From positions 3,655,270 to 3,719,269 of the forward strand of contig NZ_MPPL01000001.1 in assembly GCF_001911425.1 (NCBI RefSeq): 64,000 nt of DNA, read 5' to 3'. This stretch comes from Mucilaginibacter polytrichastri. GTDB lineage: Bacteria; Bacteroidota; Bacteroidia; Sphingobacteriales; Sphingobacteriaceae. Numbering within the stretch: position 1 is the stretch's first letter; each line of letters begins with the position of its first letter. Positions 17,462 through 26,564 of this stretch are shown here, in pieces. The position numbers and the translations under genes are program-made. The notes under the pieces were generated by a model. It did not search any database and was not told the origin of the DNA. It worked only from the letters and a program-made list of their open reading frames with translations.

Positions 17462-18346
17462 ATGAACAAATTTTACGGTACAGGGGTAGCCATGGTAACC
17501 CCATTTGACGGGAGCGGACAAGTTGATTACAACGCCCTGAAAAAGTTGATCGACTACCTGATTGAGGGTGGCATCGATTACCTGGTTTCATTAGGTACAA
17601 CCGGCGAGAGCGCCACTTTAAATAAGGACGAGAAGAAGAAGGTTTGGGCATTTACTGCCGAAGTTAATAATGGCCGTGTACCATTGGTAGCCGGCATTGG
17701 CGGCAACAATACTGCCGAAGTTGTGGAAGAAATTAAAGCTTTTGATACCACAGGTTATGATGCCATACTTTCTGCCAGCCCTAACTACAATAAGCCAACA
17801 CAACAAGGTATTTACCTGCATTACAAAGCTATTGCCGAAGCAGCAACCCTGCCCATCATTTTATATAACGTACCCAGCCGTACCGGCAGCAACATCAGCG
17901 CCGATACTACGGTAAAACTGGCTAAAGATTTTAAGAATATTATCGGTATCAAAGAAGCATCAGGCAACTTCGATCAGCTGAATCATATTATGCGCGATAA
18001 GCCCGAAGAGTTTTTGATGATCTCCGGCGATGACCCGATCTCGTTCCCGATGATTGCCATGGGGGCTGTGGGTGTGATCTCTGTGGTAGGTAATGCGTTG
18101 CCTAAACAGTTTTCTACCATGATTGATCTTTGCCTCGAAGGCAAATTTAAAGAAGCCCAACATGGCCATTTCGACCTGATTGAGTTTACCCGTTTAATGT
18201 TTGTTGACGGCAGCCCGGCCGGTGTTAAAACTGCGCTGAAAGAGATTGGCGTTTGCGATGATACGGTACGGTTGCCATTGGTACAAGTTAATGAGGACAT
18301 TAAGGCGAAGATTATTGCGGAGACTAAACGCATAATTGGCGCTTAA
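17462..18346 (+). CDS. dapA: 4-hydroxy-tetrahydrodipicolinate synthase
   Basis: The 294-residue protein is a normal-length DapA. It condenses pyruvate with aspartate semialdehyde, the first committed step to lysine and meso-diaminopimelate. The Schiff-base Lys164 (GIKEASG), Tyr135 and Arg140 (YNVPSRTG) and Thr46/Thr47 (GTTGES) are all present. The product supplies the diaminopimelate that MurE, encoded in the dcw cluster of this window, adds to peptidoglycan. It lies 122 bp after ubiD and is followed by a palindromic repeat and then a strong terminator. Confidence 0.96.
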   Translation: MNKFYGTGVAMVTPFDGSGQVDYNALKKLIDYLIEGGIDYLVSLGTTGESATLNKDEKKKVWAFTAEVNNGRVPLVAGIGGNNTAEVVEEIKAFDTTGYDAILSASPNYNKPTQQGIYLHYKAIAEAATLPIILYNVPSRTGSNISADTTVKLAKDFKNIIGIKEASGNFDQLNHIMRDKPEEFLMISGDDPISFPMIAMGAVGVISVVGNALPKQFSTMIDLCLEGKFKEAQHGHFDLIEFTRLMFVDGSPAGVKTALKEIGVCDDTVRLPLVQVNEDIKAKIIAETKRIIGA

Positions 18347-18356
18347 ATAAAAATTT

Positions 18357-18442
18357 GGCATTGCGAGCGATAGCGTGGCAACCTCGTAGCTATACAAATC
18401 GAACAATGCATGCGACGAGATTGCTTCGTACCTCGCAAAGAC
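18357..18442. repeat. Palindromic repeat, GCATTGCGAG type
   Basis: GGCATTGCGAGCGATAGCG at the left and the reverse of CTTCGTACCTCGCAAAGAC at the right form imperfect arms, with inner CTCGT/ACGAG pairing. It lies directly downstream of dapA. Better-preserved copies are at 23335-23427 and 62720-62800. Confidence 0.75.
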
Positions 18443-18453
18443 ACAGGGGGATT

Positions 18454-18497
18454 AAAAGAGAAAGCCTCAAACGTTTCCGTTTGAGGCTTTCTCTTTT
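18454..18497. terminator. Strong bidirectional terminator between dapA and csbD-like gene
   Basis: A 20-bp perfect stem built on AGAAAGCCTCAAACG and its complement has a 4-nt loop TTTC and A/T-rich outer ends. It separates the convergent dapA and CsbD genes. Confidence 0.9.
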
Positions 18498-18538
18498 ATG
18501 ATTCGGTATTCAAATCCGAAATCGAGATTCCGAAATGA

Positions 18539-18724
18539 TTATAAACTATTAATCCACTTCACCAGCTCTTCGCGGGTTTTACCGGTTTTCTGTTGAAGCT
18601 TGCCCAGCGTTTCATCGTCTTTGCCCTCTTCGTGTGTTAAATCATCTTCGGTTAAATCACCGTAAGCTTGTTTTATCTTACCTTTCAACTCATTCCAGGT
18701 ACCTTTTATTTCTAACTTATCCAT
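18539..18724 (-). CDS. CsbD-like stress protein
   Basis: The 61-residue protein begins [19 protein letters not shown], the standard start of CsbD-family proteins, so the ATG at 18724 is chosen over an upstream in-frame start at 18802. CsbD proteins are small, acidic, probably partly helical and are induced by general stress in other bacteria; no biochemical role is known. The gene is the last on a minus-strand run after acs and a small conserved gene. Confidence 0.88.
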   Translation of the reverse strand: MDKLEIKGTWNELKGKIKQAYGDLTEDDLTHEEGKDDETLGKLQQKTGKTREELVKWINSL

Positions 18725-18791
18725 GTTGGTTTTATTTAGATGTGTGTGTATAACAGTGCTAAATAAAATTGGTTTTAAGTTTTCTATGAGA

Positions 18792-19151
18792 CTATCTTTC
18801 AACCTTTGCGCTAAAGAAGCTTTTCACAACCTCTATTACACCAACAATATGGTCATTAAAGATTTCAAGTTCTTCTGCAGGCACCCATAATTCATTATGA
18901 ATAGGTCCACCCACATTTTGGACAGCAAATTTCTTTAAATATTCTTCATCAATAGCAAATTTGGTAACATGCCCAGATCCTGAAGCCGGCACATTCCAAT
19001 CTCTTGCTATCTGTATTGCATAATCCTCGTTCATAACAGGATAAAAAATGGGCTGCTCTGGTAGTCTTGGCGGAAATTTCTTCCAGCCGGATGCTTCAAT
19101 TAATGCAAGTTCCTCCGGCCCAACTGGCCTGTACAAAATAGTCTCTTTCAT
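18792..19151 (-). CDS. Conserved hypothetical protein next to acs
   Basis: The 119-residue soluble protein contains [34 protein letters not shown] and IARDWN. These fit a conserved bacterial family that is sometimes labelled 'ADP-ribosylation/crystallin J1' in databases, a name not backed by function. The C-terminus has [17 protein letters not shown]. It starts 9 bp after the acs stop and is probably co-transcribed with it. No catalytic motif is evident. Confidence 0.78.
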   Translation of the reverse strand: MKETILYRPVGPEELALIEASGWKKFPPRLPEQPIFYPVMNEDYAIQIARDWNVPASGSGHVTKFAIDEEYLKKFAVQNVGGPIHNELWVPAEELEIFNDHIVGVIEVVKSFFSAKVER

Positions 19152-19160
19152 ATATTTAAA

Positions 19161-21074
19161 TTACAACGCCCCAGCCTTAATTTCATCCACCACACTCGGA
19201 TCTAACAGCGTACTGGTGTCACCGAGGTTAGCTGTATCGCCTTCGGCGATCTTTCTTAATATACGGCGCATAATTTTGCCTGATCGTGTTTTGGGTAAAC
19301 CGCTTACAAACTGAATTTTATCGGGTTTGGCAATCGGGCCGATGATACGCTGAACGGTCATGATGATGTCCTTCTTATTCAGCTCTGCATCACCACCATG
19401 CTGATTAGGGCTTACCACAAAGGCATATACGCCCTGGCCTTTAATATCATGAGGGTAACCAACCACGGCCGATTCTACCACGCTGCTGTGCATATTGATG
19501 GCGTTTTCTACCTCAGCCGTACCAATACGGTGGCCGGATACATTGAGCACGTCATCTACACGGCCGGTTATTCTATAATAGCCATCGTCGTCGCGCAGGC
19601 AACCGTCGCCGGTAAAATACATATTCTCATAAGTGGCAAAATAAGTCAGGCGGCAGCGCTCGTGATCGCCGTAGGTGGTACGCAAAATACCCGGCCAAGG
19701 GAACTTGATACACAGGTTACCGCTTACGCCGTTGCCTTCAATCTCTTTACCGTTCTCATCAACCAAAACAGGCTGTATACCTGGTAAAGGCAATGTAGCG
19801 TACCCCGGCTTGGTTGGCGTGATACCAGCAATAGGCGTAATCATGTGTCCGCCGTTTTCGGTTTGCCACCAGGTATCCACAATGGGCGCTTTATTGTAGC
19901 CAATATGGTCATCAAACCAATGCCATGCTTCCTCATTAATGGGCTCGCCTACAGAGCCTAAAACTTTGATCGAACTCAAGTCCTTATCTTTTAAAGGATC
20001 GAGGCCAAAGCTCATCAGCGAGCGGATAGCCGTTGGAGCCGTGTACAGTATATTTACTTTATATTTTTCTACAATGTCCCAAAAACGGCCGGCATCCGGG
20101 TAGGTCGGGATCCCTTCAAATATCAATGTTGTTGCCCCCTGCGAAAGCGGGCCGTATACTATATAGGAGTGGCCGGTAATCCAGCCAATATCTGCCGTAC
20201 AGAAATAAACATCGCCAGGGTTGTACTGGAAAGTGTTGGCAAAGGTATAACCAGCATATACCATGTAACCACCACAAGTATGCACTACCCCCTTAGGTTT
20301 ACCGGTAGAGCCGGATGTATACAGGATAAACAACATATCCTCAGCGTCCATTTCTTCTGCCGGGCATTCGGGATTGCCCTGTGTTTCTACTTTCTTGATC
20401 TCATCCTCCCACCAAACATCGCGGCCTTTAATCATAGACACAGGCGTGCGGCTACGGGTAAGTACAATTACGCGCTTAACAGAGGGGCATTGCACAAGGG
20501 CATCATCAATTACCGATTTTAAGGGCAAATCCTTTGTGCCGCGAAAACCGCCATCGGCAGTAATTACTACTTTGCATTCGGCATCCTTAATCCGGTCGGC
20601 GATTGATTGGGCCGAAAAGCCGCCAAAAACTACTGAATGGATGGCGCCGATACGGGCACAGGCCAAAACAGCAATAGCCAGTTCGGGCAGCATGGGCATA
20701 TAAATACAAATGCGGTCGCCTTTTTGTACGCCATTATTTTTCAATACATTGGCAAACTGGCAAACTTTATCGTGCAGTTGTTTATAGGTTAATACGCGGT
20801 GGTTTTCGGTGGGGTCATTAGGCTCCCAGATAATGGCAGGTGTATCGCCAAGGGTTTCCAGATGGCGGTCGAGGCAATTTTCGGTAATGTTGAGCTTAGC
20901 ACCTTCAAACCACTTAATATTAGGTTCTTTGAAGTTCCAGCTTAAAACATTATCCCACTTTTTTCGCCATTGAAAGTTATCGGCTATGCCTGCCCAAAAT
21001 TCTTCGGGCTGCTCAATACTATGTTTATAAACCTGGTGGTATTCTTCAAAGGATGATATTTTCATGTTACTCAT
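19161..21074 (-). CDS. acs: Acetate--CoA ligase (AMP-forming)
   Basis: The 637-residue protein is a full acetyl-CoA synthetase, converting acetate, ATP and CoA to acetyl-CoA through acetyl-AMP. The N-terminal ACAS domain is followed by the P-loop-like YTSGSTGKPKG (252-262), TWWQTE (401-406), the hinge and A8 loop YFTGDGCLRDDDGYYRITGR (486-505) and the C-terminal catalytic Lys600 in PKTRSGK, the residue acetylated in regulation of the family. A second ATG three codons in (21065) is an alternative start. The gene leads the minus-strand unit with the small conserved gene. Confidence 0.96.
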   Translation of the reverse strand: MSNMKISSFEEYHQVYKHSIEQPEEFWAGIADNFQWRKKWDNVLSWNFKEPNIKWFEGAKLNITENCLDRHLETLGDTPAIIWEPNDPTENHRVLTYKQLHDKVCQFANVLKNNGVQKGDRICIYMPMLPELAIAVLACARIGAIHSVVFGGFSAQSIADRIKDAECKVVITADGGFRGTKDLPLKSVIDDALVQCPSVKRVIVLTRSRTPVSMIKGRDVWWEDEIKKVETQGNPECPAEEMDAEDMLFILYTSGSTGKPKGVVHTCGGYMVYAGYTFANTFQYNPGDVYFCTADIGWITGHSYIVYGPLSQGATTLIFEGIPTYPDAGRFWDIVEKYKVNILYTAPTAIRSLMSFGLDPLKDKDLSSIKVLGSVGEPINEEAWHWFDDHIGYNKAPIVDTWWQTENGGHMITPIAGITPTKPGYATLPLPGIQPVLVDENGKEIEGNGVSGNLCIKFPWPGILRTTYGDHERCRLTYFATYENMYFTGDGCLRDDDGYYRITGRVDDVLNVSGHRIGTAEVENAINMHSSVVESAVVGYPHDIKGQGVYAFVVSPNQHGGDAELNKKDIIMTVQRIIGPIAKPDKIQFVSGLPKTRSGKIMRRILRKIAEGDTANLGDTSTLLDPSVVDEIKAGAL

Positions 21075-21287
21075 GATCGTGTATAATGGTGGCGTAAATT
21101 AGTAAAAATTGGCATAATAGCTGTTAAGTAAACGTTTCCTTTTAGGGTTTATGTTTATTCATTCCCTATTCAGGCACTTAAACCAGTATTTAACATCTCC
21201 GATATATTTACGCGATAAGCCCCTTGTTTTCAACAAAGAAGGGCTCTGGGCTATGTTAATATCTTTTTGAATTATTTTTGAGGCACT

Positions 21288-21319
21288 GTTGACTTTTTGA
21301 AAGAAAAAGCTGATATTTG
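21288..21319 (+). promoter_or_regulatory. Candidate promoter of the rpmB operon
   Basis: GTTG (21288-21291) and GATATTTG (21312-21319) match the Bacteroidetes -33 TTTG and -7 TAnnTTTG boxes with one mismatch each, at the proper 20-bp spacing. Transcription would start near 21326, about 38 nt before the rpmB ATG. Confidence 0.45.
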
Positions 21320-21363
21320 CAAACTCTTTTGAGAAAAAGCGTAATCAATTTAAAAGATTTGTC

Positions 21364-21597
21364 ATGTCAAGAATTTGTGATTTAACAGGAAAAAGCCCAT
21401 TGAGCGGCCATAACGTTTCTAATTCAAACGTTAAGACTAACCGTAAGTTTTATCCTAATTTACAGATCAAGAAGTTTTATATACCAGAAGAAGACAAATG
21501 GATCACCTTAAAAGTATCTACTTCGGCTGTGAAAACCATCAGCAAAAATGGTATAACTGCTTGCATCAATAAATTTGTAAAAAAAGGATATATTTAG
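21364..21597 (+). CDS. rpmB: Large ribosomal subunit protein bL28
   Basis: The 77-residue basic protein begins [22 protein letters not shown], the bL28 signature, and is of usual length. Only one cysteine is present, so this is the zinc-free form. It heads the ribosomal group rpmB-rpmG-DUF4295, which is the normal Bacteroidetes order and is followed by ftsY. Confidence 0.96.
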   Translation: MSRICDLTGKSPLSGHNVSNSNVKTNRKFYPNLQIKKFYIPEEDKWITLKVSTSAVKTISKNGITACINKFVKKGYI

Positions 21598-21599
21598 TA

Positions 21600-21700
21600 G
21601 ATCGTTACGAGGTAAACCGGTTATTGGGTTGATTAAGTTGTTAAATAATAACTGAGTAACCAATAACTTAATAACAACCGAATAACATAATAACCCAAGA
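21600..21700 (+). repeat. Hairpin-forming spacer between rpmB and rpmG
   Basis: GGTTATTGGGTTGATTAAGTTG on the left pairs imperfectly with the complement of AACTTAATAACAACCGAATAAC on the right. The spacer shares its left-arm sequence with the next spacer at 21886-21981. Confidence 0.6.
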
Positions 21701-21702
21701 AA

Positions 21703-21885
21703 ATGGCTAAAAAAGGCAACAGAGTTCAGGTAATATTAGAGTGCACCGAGCATAAAGAAAGCGGTATGCCAGGAATGTCACGTTACATTACCACTAAGAA
21801 CAAGAAAAATACAACTGAAAGATTAGAGTTAAAGAAATTTAACCCGGTTTTAAGAAAAGTAACCGTTCATAAAGAAATTAAGTAA
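21703..21885 (+). CDS. rpmG: Large ribosomal subunit protein bL33
   Basis: The 60-residue protein begins [20 protein letters not shown] and has [19 protein letters not shown], the bL33 signature. Only one of the four zinc cysteines of the C+ form is kept, so it is a C- paralogue. It is preceded by a hairpin spacer and followed by another. Confidence 0.96.
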   Translation: MAKKGNRVQVILECTEHKESGMPGMSRYITTKNKKNTTERLELKKFNPVLRKVTVHKEIK

Positions 21886-21981
21886 TTGTTATTGGTTGAT
21901 TAGTTGATTGAGTTACCAAGTTGATTAGATTCAATTTAAGCTCAAATAACTCATAACCCACTAACTCAATAACCAAAAAAG
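21886..21981 (+). repeat. Hairpin-forming spacer between rpmG and DUF4295 gene
   Basis: GTTATTGGTTGATTAGTTGA, at the left, is nearly identical to the left arm of the rpmB-rpmG spacer, and ACTAACTCAATAACCAA at the right forms the opposing arm. Confidence 0.6.
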
Positions 21982-22143
21982 ATGGCAAAGAAAGTAGTTG
22001 CAACCCTGAAAACAGGTAAAGGTAAAGAGTACTCGAAAGTGATTACCATGATTAAATCACCTAAAACTGGTGCTTATTCATTTAAAGAAGCAATTGTACA
22101 TAACGATCACGTTAAAGATGCAATTAACGAAGCTAAAGCTTAA
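21982..22143 (+). CDS. DUF4295 small basic protein, ribosome-associated candidate
   Basis: The 53-residue open frame runs from ATG 21982 to TAA 22143 and starts MAKKVVATLKTGKGKEYSKV. DUF4295 genes follow rpmG in nearly all Bacteroidetes known to me, and the protein is small and lysine-rich, so a ribosomal or ribosome-associated role is likely by context. Structures of flavobacterial ribosomes have reported extra small proteins of this kind, which I recall but cannot verify here. It is followed by a terminator. Confidence 0.9.
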   Translation: MAKKVVATLKTGKGKEYSKVITMIKSPKTGAYSFKEAIVHNDHVKDAINEAKA

Positions 22144-22165
22144 TTAAACCTTTACTTTAAAGTAT

Positions 22166-22201
22166 AAAAGCCGTCTTGCGTTAGCCAGAGGGCTTTTTTT
22201 T
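22166..22201 (+). terminator. Terminator of the rpmB-rpmG-DUF4295 unit
   Basis: AAAAGCC and GGCTTTT flank an imperfect inner stem and are followed by eight T residues, about 23 nt after the DUF4295 stop codon. Confidence 0.7.
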
Positions 22202-22310
22202 GGCCCCACCCAACCCTCCCCAGAGGAGAGGGCTTTTTAAATTTAAAGAGTAAAATTTACTTTCAAAGTATACTAAAGTCTTCCCTTCCGGGGAGGATTT
22301 AGGTGGGGCT
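22202..22310. repeat. CCCTC-rich palindromic repeat upstream of ftsY
   Basis: GGCCCCACCCAACCCTCCCC at the left pairs with GGGGAGGATTTAGGTGGGGC at the right. A CCCAACCCTC half like this also occurs at 53373-53397 between murD and mraY. Confidence 0.65.
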
Positions 22311-22358
22311 GCCTAATTTATTCGCACATTTGCAAATCATCACATCTGCACATTAAAT

Positions 22359-23324
22359 ATGGGATTATTTGATTTTTTCAAGAAAAAAGAAAGTACACCA
22401 CTAGAACAGCAGGCGCTGGATACCGGGCTGGAAAAAACCAAAGACAATTTCCTTTCCAAAATATCCAAAGCCATCGCCGGTAAATCAACCGTTGATGATG
22501 ATGTGCTGGATGAGTTGGAAGAAATACTGGTTACCAGCGACGTTGGTGTTAGTACCACCCTTAAAATTATCGGGCGGATACAAGAACGCGTTGCCCGCGA
22601 TAAATATGTAAGCACAACCGAGCTGAATACCCTGCTGCGCGACGAGATCCAGCATCTTTTAGCAGAAAATAACAGCAACGATTTTAATAGCTTTGAATAC
22701 GGCACCCATAAACCTTATGTAATTATGGTAGTGGGCGTTAATGGTGTTGGTAAAACTACCACCATCGGTAAGCTGGCGCATCAGCTTAAGCAGGCCGGTA
22801 ACAAAGTGGTTTTAGGCGCTGCAGATACATTTCGTGCTGCCGCGGTCGACCAGATTTTACTTTGGGGCAAGCGTGTTGATGTACGCGTTGTAGCACAGCC
22901 CATGGGGTCTGACCCCGCTTCGGTAGCTTATGACACCCTGAAATCGGCAGTTGCCAACGGCGACGATGTAGCTATTATAGATACAGCAGGCCGTTTGCAT
23001 AACAAGGTGAACCTGATGAACGAGCTTACCAAAATTAAAAACGTAATGCAAAAGGTTGTTCCGGGCGCCCCGCATGAGATTTTGTTGGTACTGGATGCAT
23101 CAACCGGGCAAAACGCCATTGAGCAATGCAAACAGTTTACCCAGGCAACCGATGTAAACGCCCTTGCCCTAACCAAACTGGATGGCACCGCCAAAGGTGG
23201 TGTGGTTATCGGCATCTCAGATCAGTTTAAGATCCCGGTAAAATACATCGGTGTTGGCGAAGGTGTCAATGATTTACAGCTATTTGATAGGAAAGCATTC
23301 GTCAATAGTTTATTCAATAAGTAA
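22359..23324 (+). CDS. ftsY: Signal recognition particle receptor FtsY
   Basis: The 321-residue protein has a short NG-type architecture without a long acidic A domain: an N domain (about 20-95) and a GTPase G domain with GVNGVGKTT (126-134), DTFRAAA (156-162), DTAGR (208-212) and TKLDGTAKGG (272-281). It docks SRP-ribosome complexes at the inner membrane. The initial MGLFDFFKKK is a probable amphipathic membrane-binding helix. Confidence 0.97.
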   Translation: MGLFDFFKKKESTPLEQQALDTGLEKTKDNFLSKISKAIAGKSTVDDDVLDELEEILVTSDVGVSTTLKIIGRIQERVARDKYVSTTELNTLLRDEIQHLLAENNSNDFNSFEYGTHKPYVIMVVGVNGVGKTTTIGKLAHQLKQAGNKVVLGAADTFRAAAVDQILLWGKRVDVRVVAQPMGSDPASVAYDTLKSAVANGDDVAIIDTAGRLHNKVNLMNELTKIKNVMQKVVPGAPHEILLVLDASTGQNAIEQCKQFTQATDVNALALTKLDGTAKGGVVIGISDQFKIPVKYIGVGEGVNDLQLFDRKAFVNSLFNK

Positions 23325-23334
23325 AATATACCCT

Positions 23335-23427
23335 ATTTGTCATTGCGAGCGACAGCGTGGCAATCTCGTCGTAAGCATATCCGATTTGTATAGCTACGAG
23401 ATTGCTTCGTACCTCGCAATGACAAAT
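23335..23427. repeat. Palindromic repeat, GTCATTGCGAG type
   Basis: The outer 15 bp ATTTGTCATTGCGAG is perfectly inverted at the right end, and inner segments with CGAGATTGC and CTCGT pair in part. It lies between ftsY and rimO, 10 bp after the ftsY stop. Confidence 0.85.
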
Positions 23428-23453
23428 ATGATATAGTGAGATAAGAAAAATTA

Positions 23454-24788
23454 ATGAGAACAAAAGCAATAGACAAAACCATTATTACCGCAAAACCCCG
23501 TGTAAACGTAGTTACCCTCGGTTGCTCTAAAAACACATACGACTCGGAAATACTGATGGGTCAGCTCAAAGGTAATATGTTTGATGTGGTGCACGAGAGC
23601 GACCGTGTGGGCAAAAACGACATTGTGGTAATTAACACCTGCGGTTTTATTGATAATGCCAAGCAGGAATCTATTGATACTATTCTTCAATACAGCCAGC
23701 TGAAAGAGCAGGGTAAGGTTGGCAAGGTAATTGTTACCGGTTGTCTTTCTGAACGTTACAAACCTGAATTAGAAGCCGAAATACCCAACATTGATAATTA
23801 CTTTGGTACCAATGATCTGCAAAATTTACTGCAATCCATCGGTGCCGATTATAAATACGAGTTACTGGGCGAACGCCTTTTAACTACCCCTTCGCACTTT
23901 GCTTATTTTAAAATTGCTGAAGGCTGTAACCGCCCGTGCTCTTTCTGTGCCATCCCGCTGATGCGTGGTAAGCACGTAAGCACGCCGATGGATCAGCTGG
24001 TTAAAAATGCAGAGTCGCTAGCTAAACAAGGCACTAAAGAACTGATCCTGATTGCTCAGGATCTAACTTATTATGGTTTAGATCTATACGGTAAGCGTAA
24101 CCTCGACGAGCTGCTTCGCCGCTTGTCTGACGTTAACGGTATCGAGTGGATCCGCTTGCAATACGCCTACCCTTCCGGCTTCCCGATGGAAATTCTGGAT
24201 GCGATGAACGAACGCGATAACATTTGCAAATACCTGGATATGCCGTTACAGCACATTACAGATAACATGCTTAAATCGATGCGCCGTGGCATCACCAAGC
24301 AAAAAACCATCGACATTGTTAACCAGATCCGTGATAAAGTACCGGGCATTGCCATGCGTACTACCCTTATTACAGGTTATCCTGGCGAAACCCAACAGGA
24401 TTTTGAAGAAATGGCCCAATGGGTTGAGGATACTAAGTTTGATCGCTTAGGATGCTTCACCTACTCGCACGAAGAAAAAACTGCTGCCCATAACCTGATT
24501 GATGATGTACCCGAAGAAGTAAAACAGGAACGTGCTGATGCTATTATGGAAATTCAGCAAGGTATTTCGTTCGATAAAAACCAGGAAAAAATTGGCATTA
24601 CTTACAAAGTATTAATTGATAAAATGGAAGGCGGCTATTTTGCGGGCCGAACCGAATATGATTCGCCGGAAGTTGATAACGAGGTTTTAATCGATGCTAC
24701 TACGCAATATGCTACCATTGGTACCTTTGTAAACGTGGAGATTCAAAATGCCGAGGATTTTGATCTTTATGGACAAATTGTAAAATAA
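23454..24788 (+). CDS. rimO: Ribosomal protein uS12 methylthiotransferase RimO
   Basis: The 444-residue protein has an N-terminal UPF0004/MTTase domain with cluster ligands Cys24, Cys63 and Cys97, a radical SAM domain with CxxxCxxC at Cys158, Cys162 and Cys165 (GCNRPCSFCAIP), and a C-terminal TRAM domain (about 375-444). RimO adds a methylthio group to an aspartate of ribosomal protein S12 using two 4Fe-4S clusters. It differs from MiaB in GCSKN and GCLSERY, as expected for RimO. Confidence 0.96.
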   Translation: MRTKAIDKTIITAKPRVNVVTLGCSKNTYDSEILMGQLKGNMFDVVHESDRVGKNDIVVINTCGFIDNAKQESIDTILQYSQLKEQGKVGKVIVTGCLSERYKPELEAEIPNIDNYFGTNDLQNLLQSIGADYKYELLGERLLTTPSHFAYFKIAEGCNRPCSFCAIPLMRGKHVSTPMDQLVKNAESLAKQGTKELILIAQDLTYYGLDLYGKRNLDELLRRLSDVNGIEWIRLQYAYPSGFPMEILDAMNERDNICKYLDMPLQHITDNMLKSMRRGITKQKTIDIVNQIRDKVPGIAMRTTLITGYPGETQQDFEEMAQWVEDTKFDRLGCFTYSHEEKTAAHNLIDDVPEEVKQERADAIMEIQQGISFDKNQEKIGITYKVLIDKMEGGYFAGRTEYDSPEVDNEVLIDATTQYATIGTFVNVEIQNAEDFDLYGQIVK

Positions 24789-24835
24789 TTACACATGTAG
24801 CATGGCATTTCAATCAATCCTATACATTTGACCCA

Positions 24836-26434
24836 ATGGATGCTACCTGCATAAGCTATAAAGACACCGGATATTTTTCGAAAACGGTTACAGATTACCT
24901 GGAAGATCAACCCAATCTCCGTTCATTCTATTCTTATCGCCCGGATCTGAAAGGTTTTGCTGAAATTTTCAGTGATAAAAAGGTAACTGCCGACCGCCCT
25001 TTGCTGGTTAACGTACTTACCCAACAATATCAAAGCATCTCTGCTGTTAATGCCGAAGCTGTTATCCCGCAGGGAAACATTACTGCATTAGCTGACGAAA
25101 ACACGTACACCGTTACCACCGGCCACCAGCTCAATATTTTTGCCGGTCCGCTGTATTTTATTTACAAAATAATCAGCGCTATTAAGCTGGCCCGCCAGTT
25201 AAAGGATGCTTTCCCTGATAAAAACTTTGTCCCGGTTTATTGGATGGCTACCGAAGATCACGACTTTGCCGAGATCAACTATACCAACATCGGTGGTAAA
25301 AAAGTTCAGTGGAGCCTTGACGCTGCAGGTGCAACCGGCCGTTTAAATACTAAAACCATTCGCGATGCCCTTAACCAATATAAAGGTGTTTTAGGGATGG
25401 AGGGTCACGGTGCCGAGCTAGCCGAAATTATGGAAACGGCTTATGCAAAATTTGATAACCTTGCCGATAGTACCCGTTATTTAGCCAATGCTTTATTTGG
25501 CCAATATGGCTTGGTAATTATTGATGCTGACGATGCCCGATTGAAAAAACACTTTGCCGAAATCATTACCCGCGATGTTATTGAGCAAAACAGCTATAAA
25601 AACATCATGGCTACTACGGCTTTGCTGCAATTGCTTAATGTACATATACAGGTTAACCCGCGCGAGATCAACTTCTTTTACCTCACTGACGGCTTGCGCG
25701 AACGTATTGTTTTCGAGAACAACCGTTATCACATCCTAAACACAGAAATCAGCTTTAGCGAGGCAGAACTGCGCACAGAAATTAACGAATACCCCGAACG
25801 CTTTAGCCCCAACGTAGCTATGCGCCCCCTATACCAGGAATATATTTTGCCAAACCTGGCCTACATTGGCGGCGGAGGCGAGCTGGTTTACTGGTTAGAA
25901 CTGAAAGCAAACTTCGATCATTATCAGATTGATTTTCCGCTATTGATTCTCCGTAACTCGGGCTTGGTAATGAGCCAGGAAACTGCCACCAAGGTTAAAA
26001 AAATGGGGCTCTGCCATGTAGACCTATTTAAAAGCGCCGACGCCATTAAAAGCGATTGGGTAAAGAAACATACCGATCACGACCTGTCCCTCAAAGATGA
26101 ATGGCGTGAATTAAGCCTCATTTTCGAGAAAATAAAACTCCGCGCCTGTAAAATCGACGAAACTCTTTCACCATCAGCAGCAGCCGTACAAGCGCGTTTA
26201 AAACACGCGATAGATAACCTCGAAAAGAAATTACTTCGTGCCGAAAAACGCAACTATAGCACCCGTCTGGAGCAAATAGACAGCATCAAAGCAGACCTTT
26301 TCCCCAGCGGCGGTTTGCAGGAGCGTAACGAAAACTTCGGATTATTTTACGTTAAATATGGGCAGGCTTTTATTGATGAATTGATCAATAATTTTGAGCC
26401 GTTGGCGTTTAAGTTTGATGTGTTAACAGCATAG
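24836..26434 (+). CDS. bshC: Bacillithiol biosynthesis cysteine-adding enzyme BshC
   Basis: The 532-residue protein has the BshC signature TGHQLNIFAGPLYFIYKI (about 99-116), PVYWMATEDHDFAEI (about 140-154) and a long C-terminal coiled coil (about 440-490). BshC joins cysteine to glucosaminyl-malate, the last step of bacillithiol synthesis. The presence of this gene suggests the organism makes bacillithiol; bshA and bshB are not in the window. The end is followed by a palindromic repeat. Confidence 0.94.
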   Translation: MDATCISYKDTGYFSKTVTDYLEDQPNLRSFYSYRPDLKGFAEIFSDKKVTADRPLLVNVLTQQYQSISAVNAEAVIPQGNITALADENTYTVTTGHQLNIFAGPLYFIYKIISAIKLARQLKDAFPDKNFVPVYWMATEDHDFAEINYTNIGGKKVQWSLDAAGATGRLNTKTIRDALNQYKGVLGMEGHGAELAEIMETAYAKFDNLADSTRYLANALFGQYGLVIIDADDARLKKHFAEIITRDVIEQNSYKNIMATTALLQLLNVHIQVNPREINFFYLTDGLRERIVFENNRYHILNTEISFSEAELRTEINEYPERFSPNVAMRPLYQEYILPNLAYIGGGGELVYWLELKANFDHYQIDFPLLILRNSGLVMSQETATKVKKMGLCHVDLFKSADAIKSDWVKKHTDHDLSLKDEWRELSLIFEKIKLRACKIDETLSPSAAAVQARLKHAIDNLEKKLLRAEKRNYSTRLEQIDSIKADLFPSGGLQERNENFGLFYVKYGQAFIDELINNFEPLAFKFDVLTA

Positions 26435-26445
26435 AGAAACTCTAC

Positions 26446-26538
26446 TTGTCATTCAAAGCGATAGCGAAGAATCTTCTCCGATCTGTATAGCCACATAGTA
26501 TGGCGCAGAAGATTCTTCACTACGTTCTGAATGACAAA
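26446..26538. repeat. Palindromic repeat, GTCATTC/GAAGAATCTTC type
   Basis: TTGTCATTCAAAGCG at the left pairs with CGTTCTGAATGACAA at the right, and GAAGAATCTTC with GAAGATTCTTC inside. It lies between bshC and the dehydrogenase gene. Confidence 0.75.
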
Positions 26539-26564
26539 AAACACATAAATACTATCTTTGCCCC

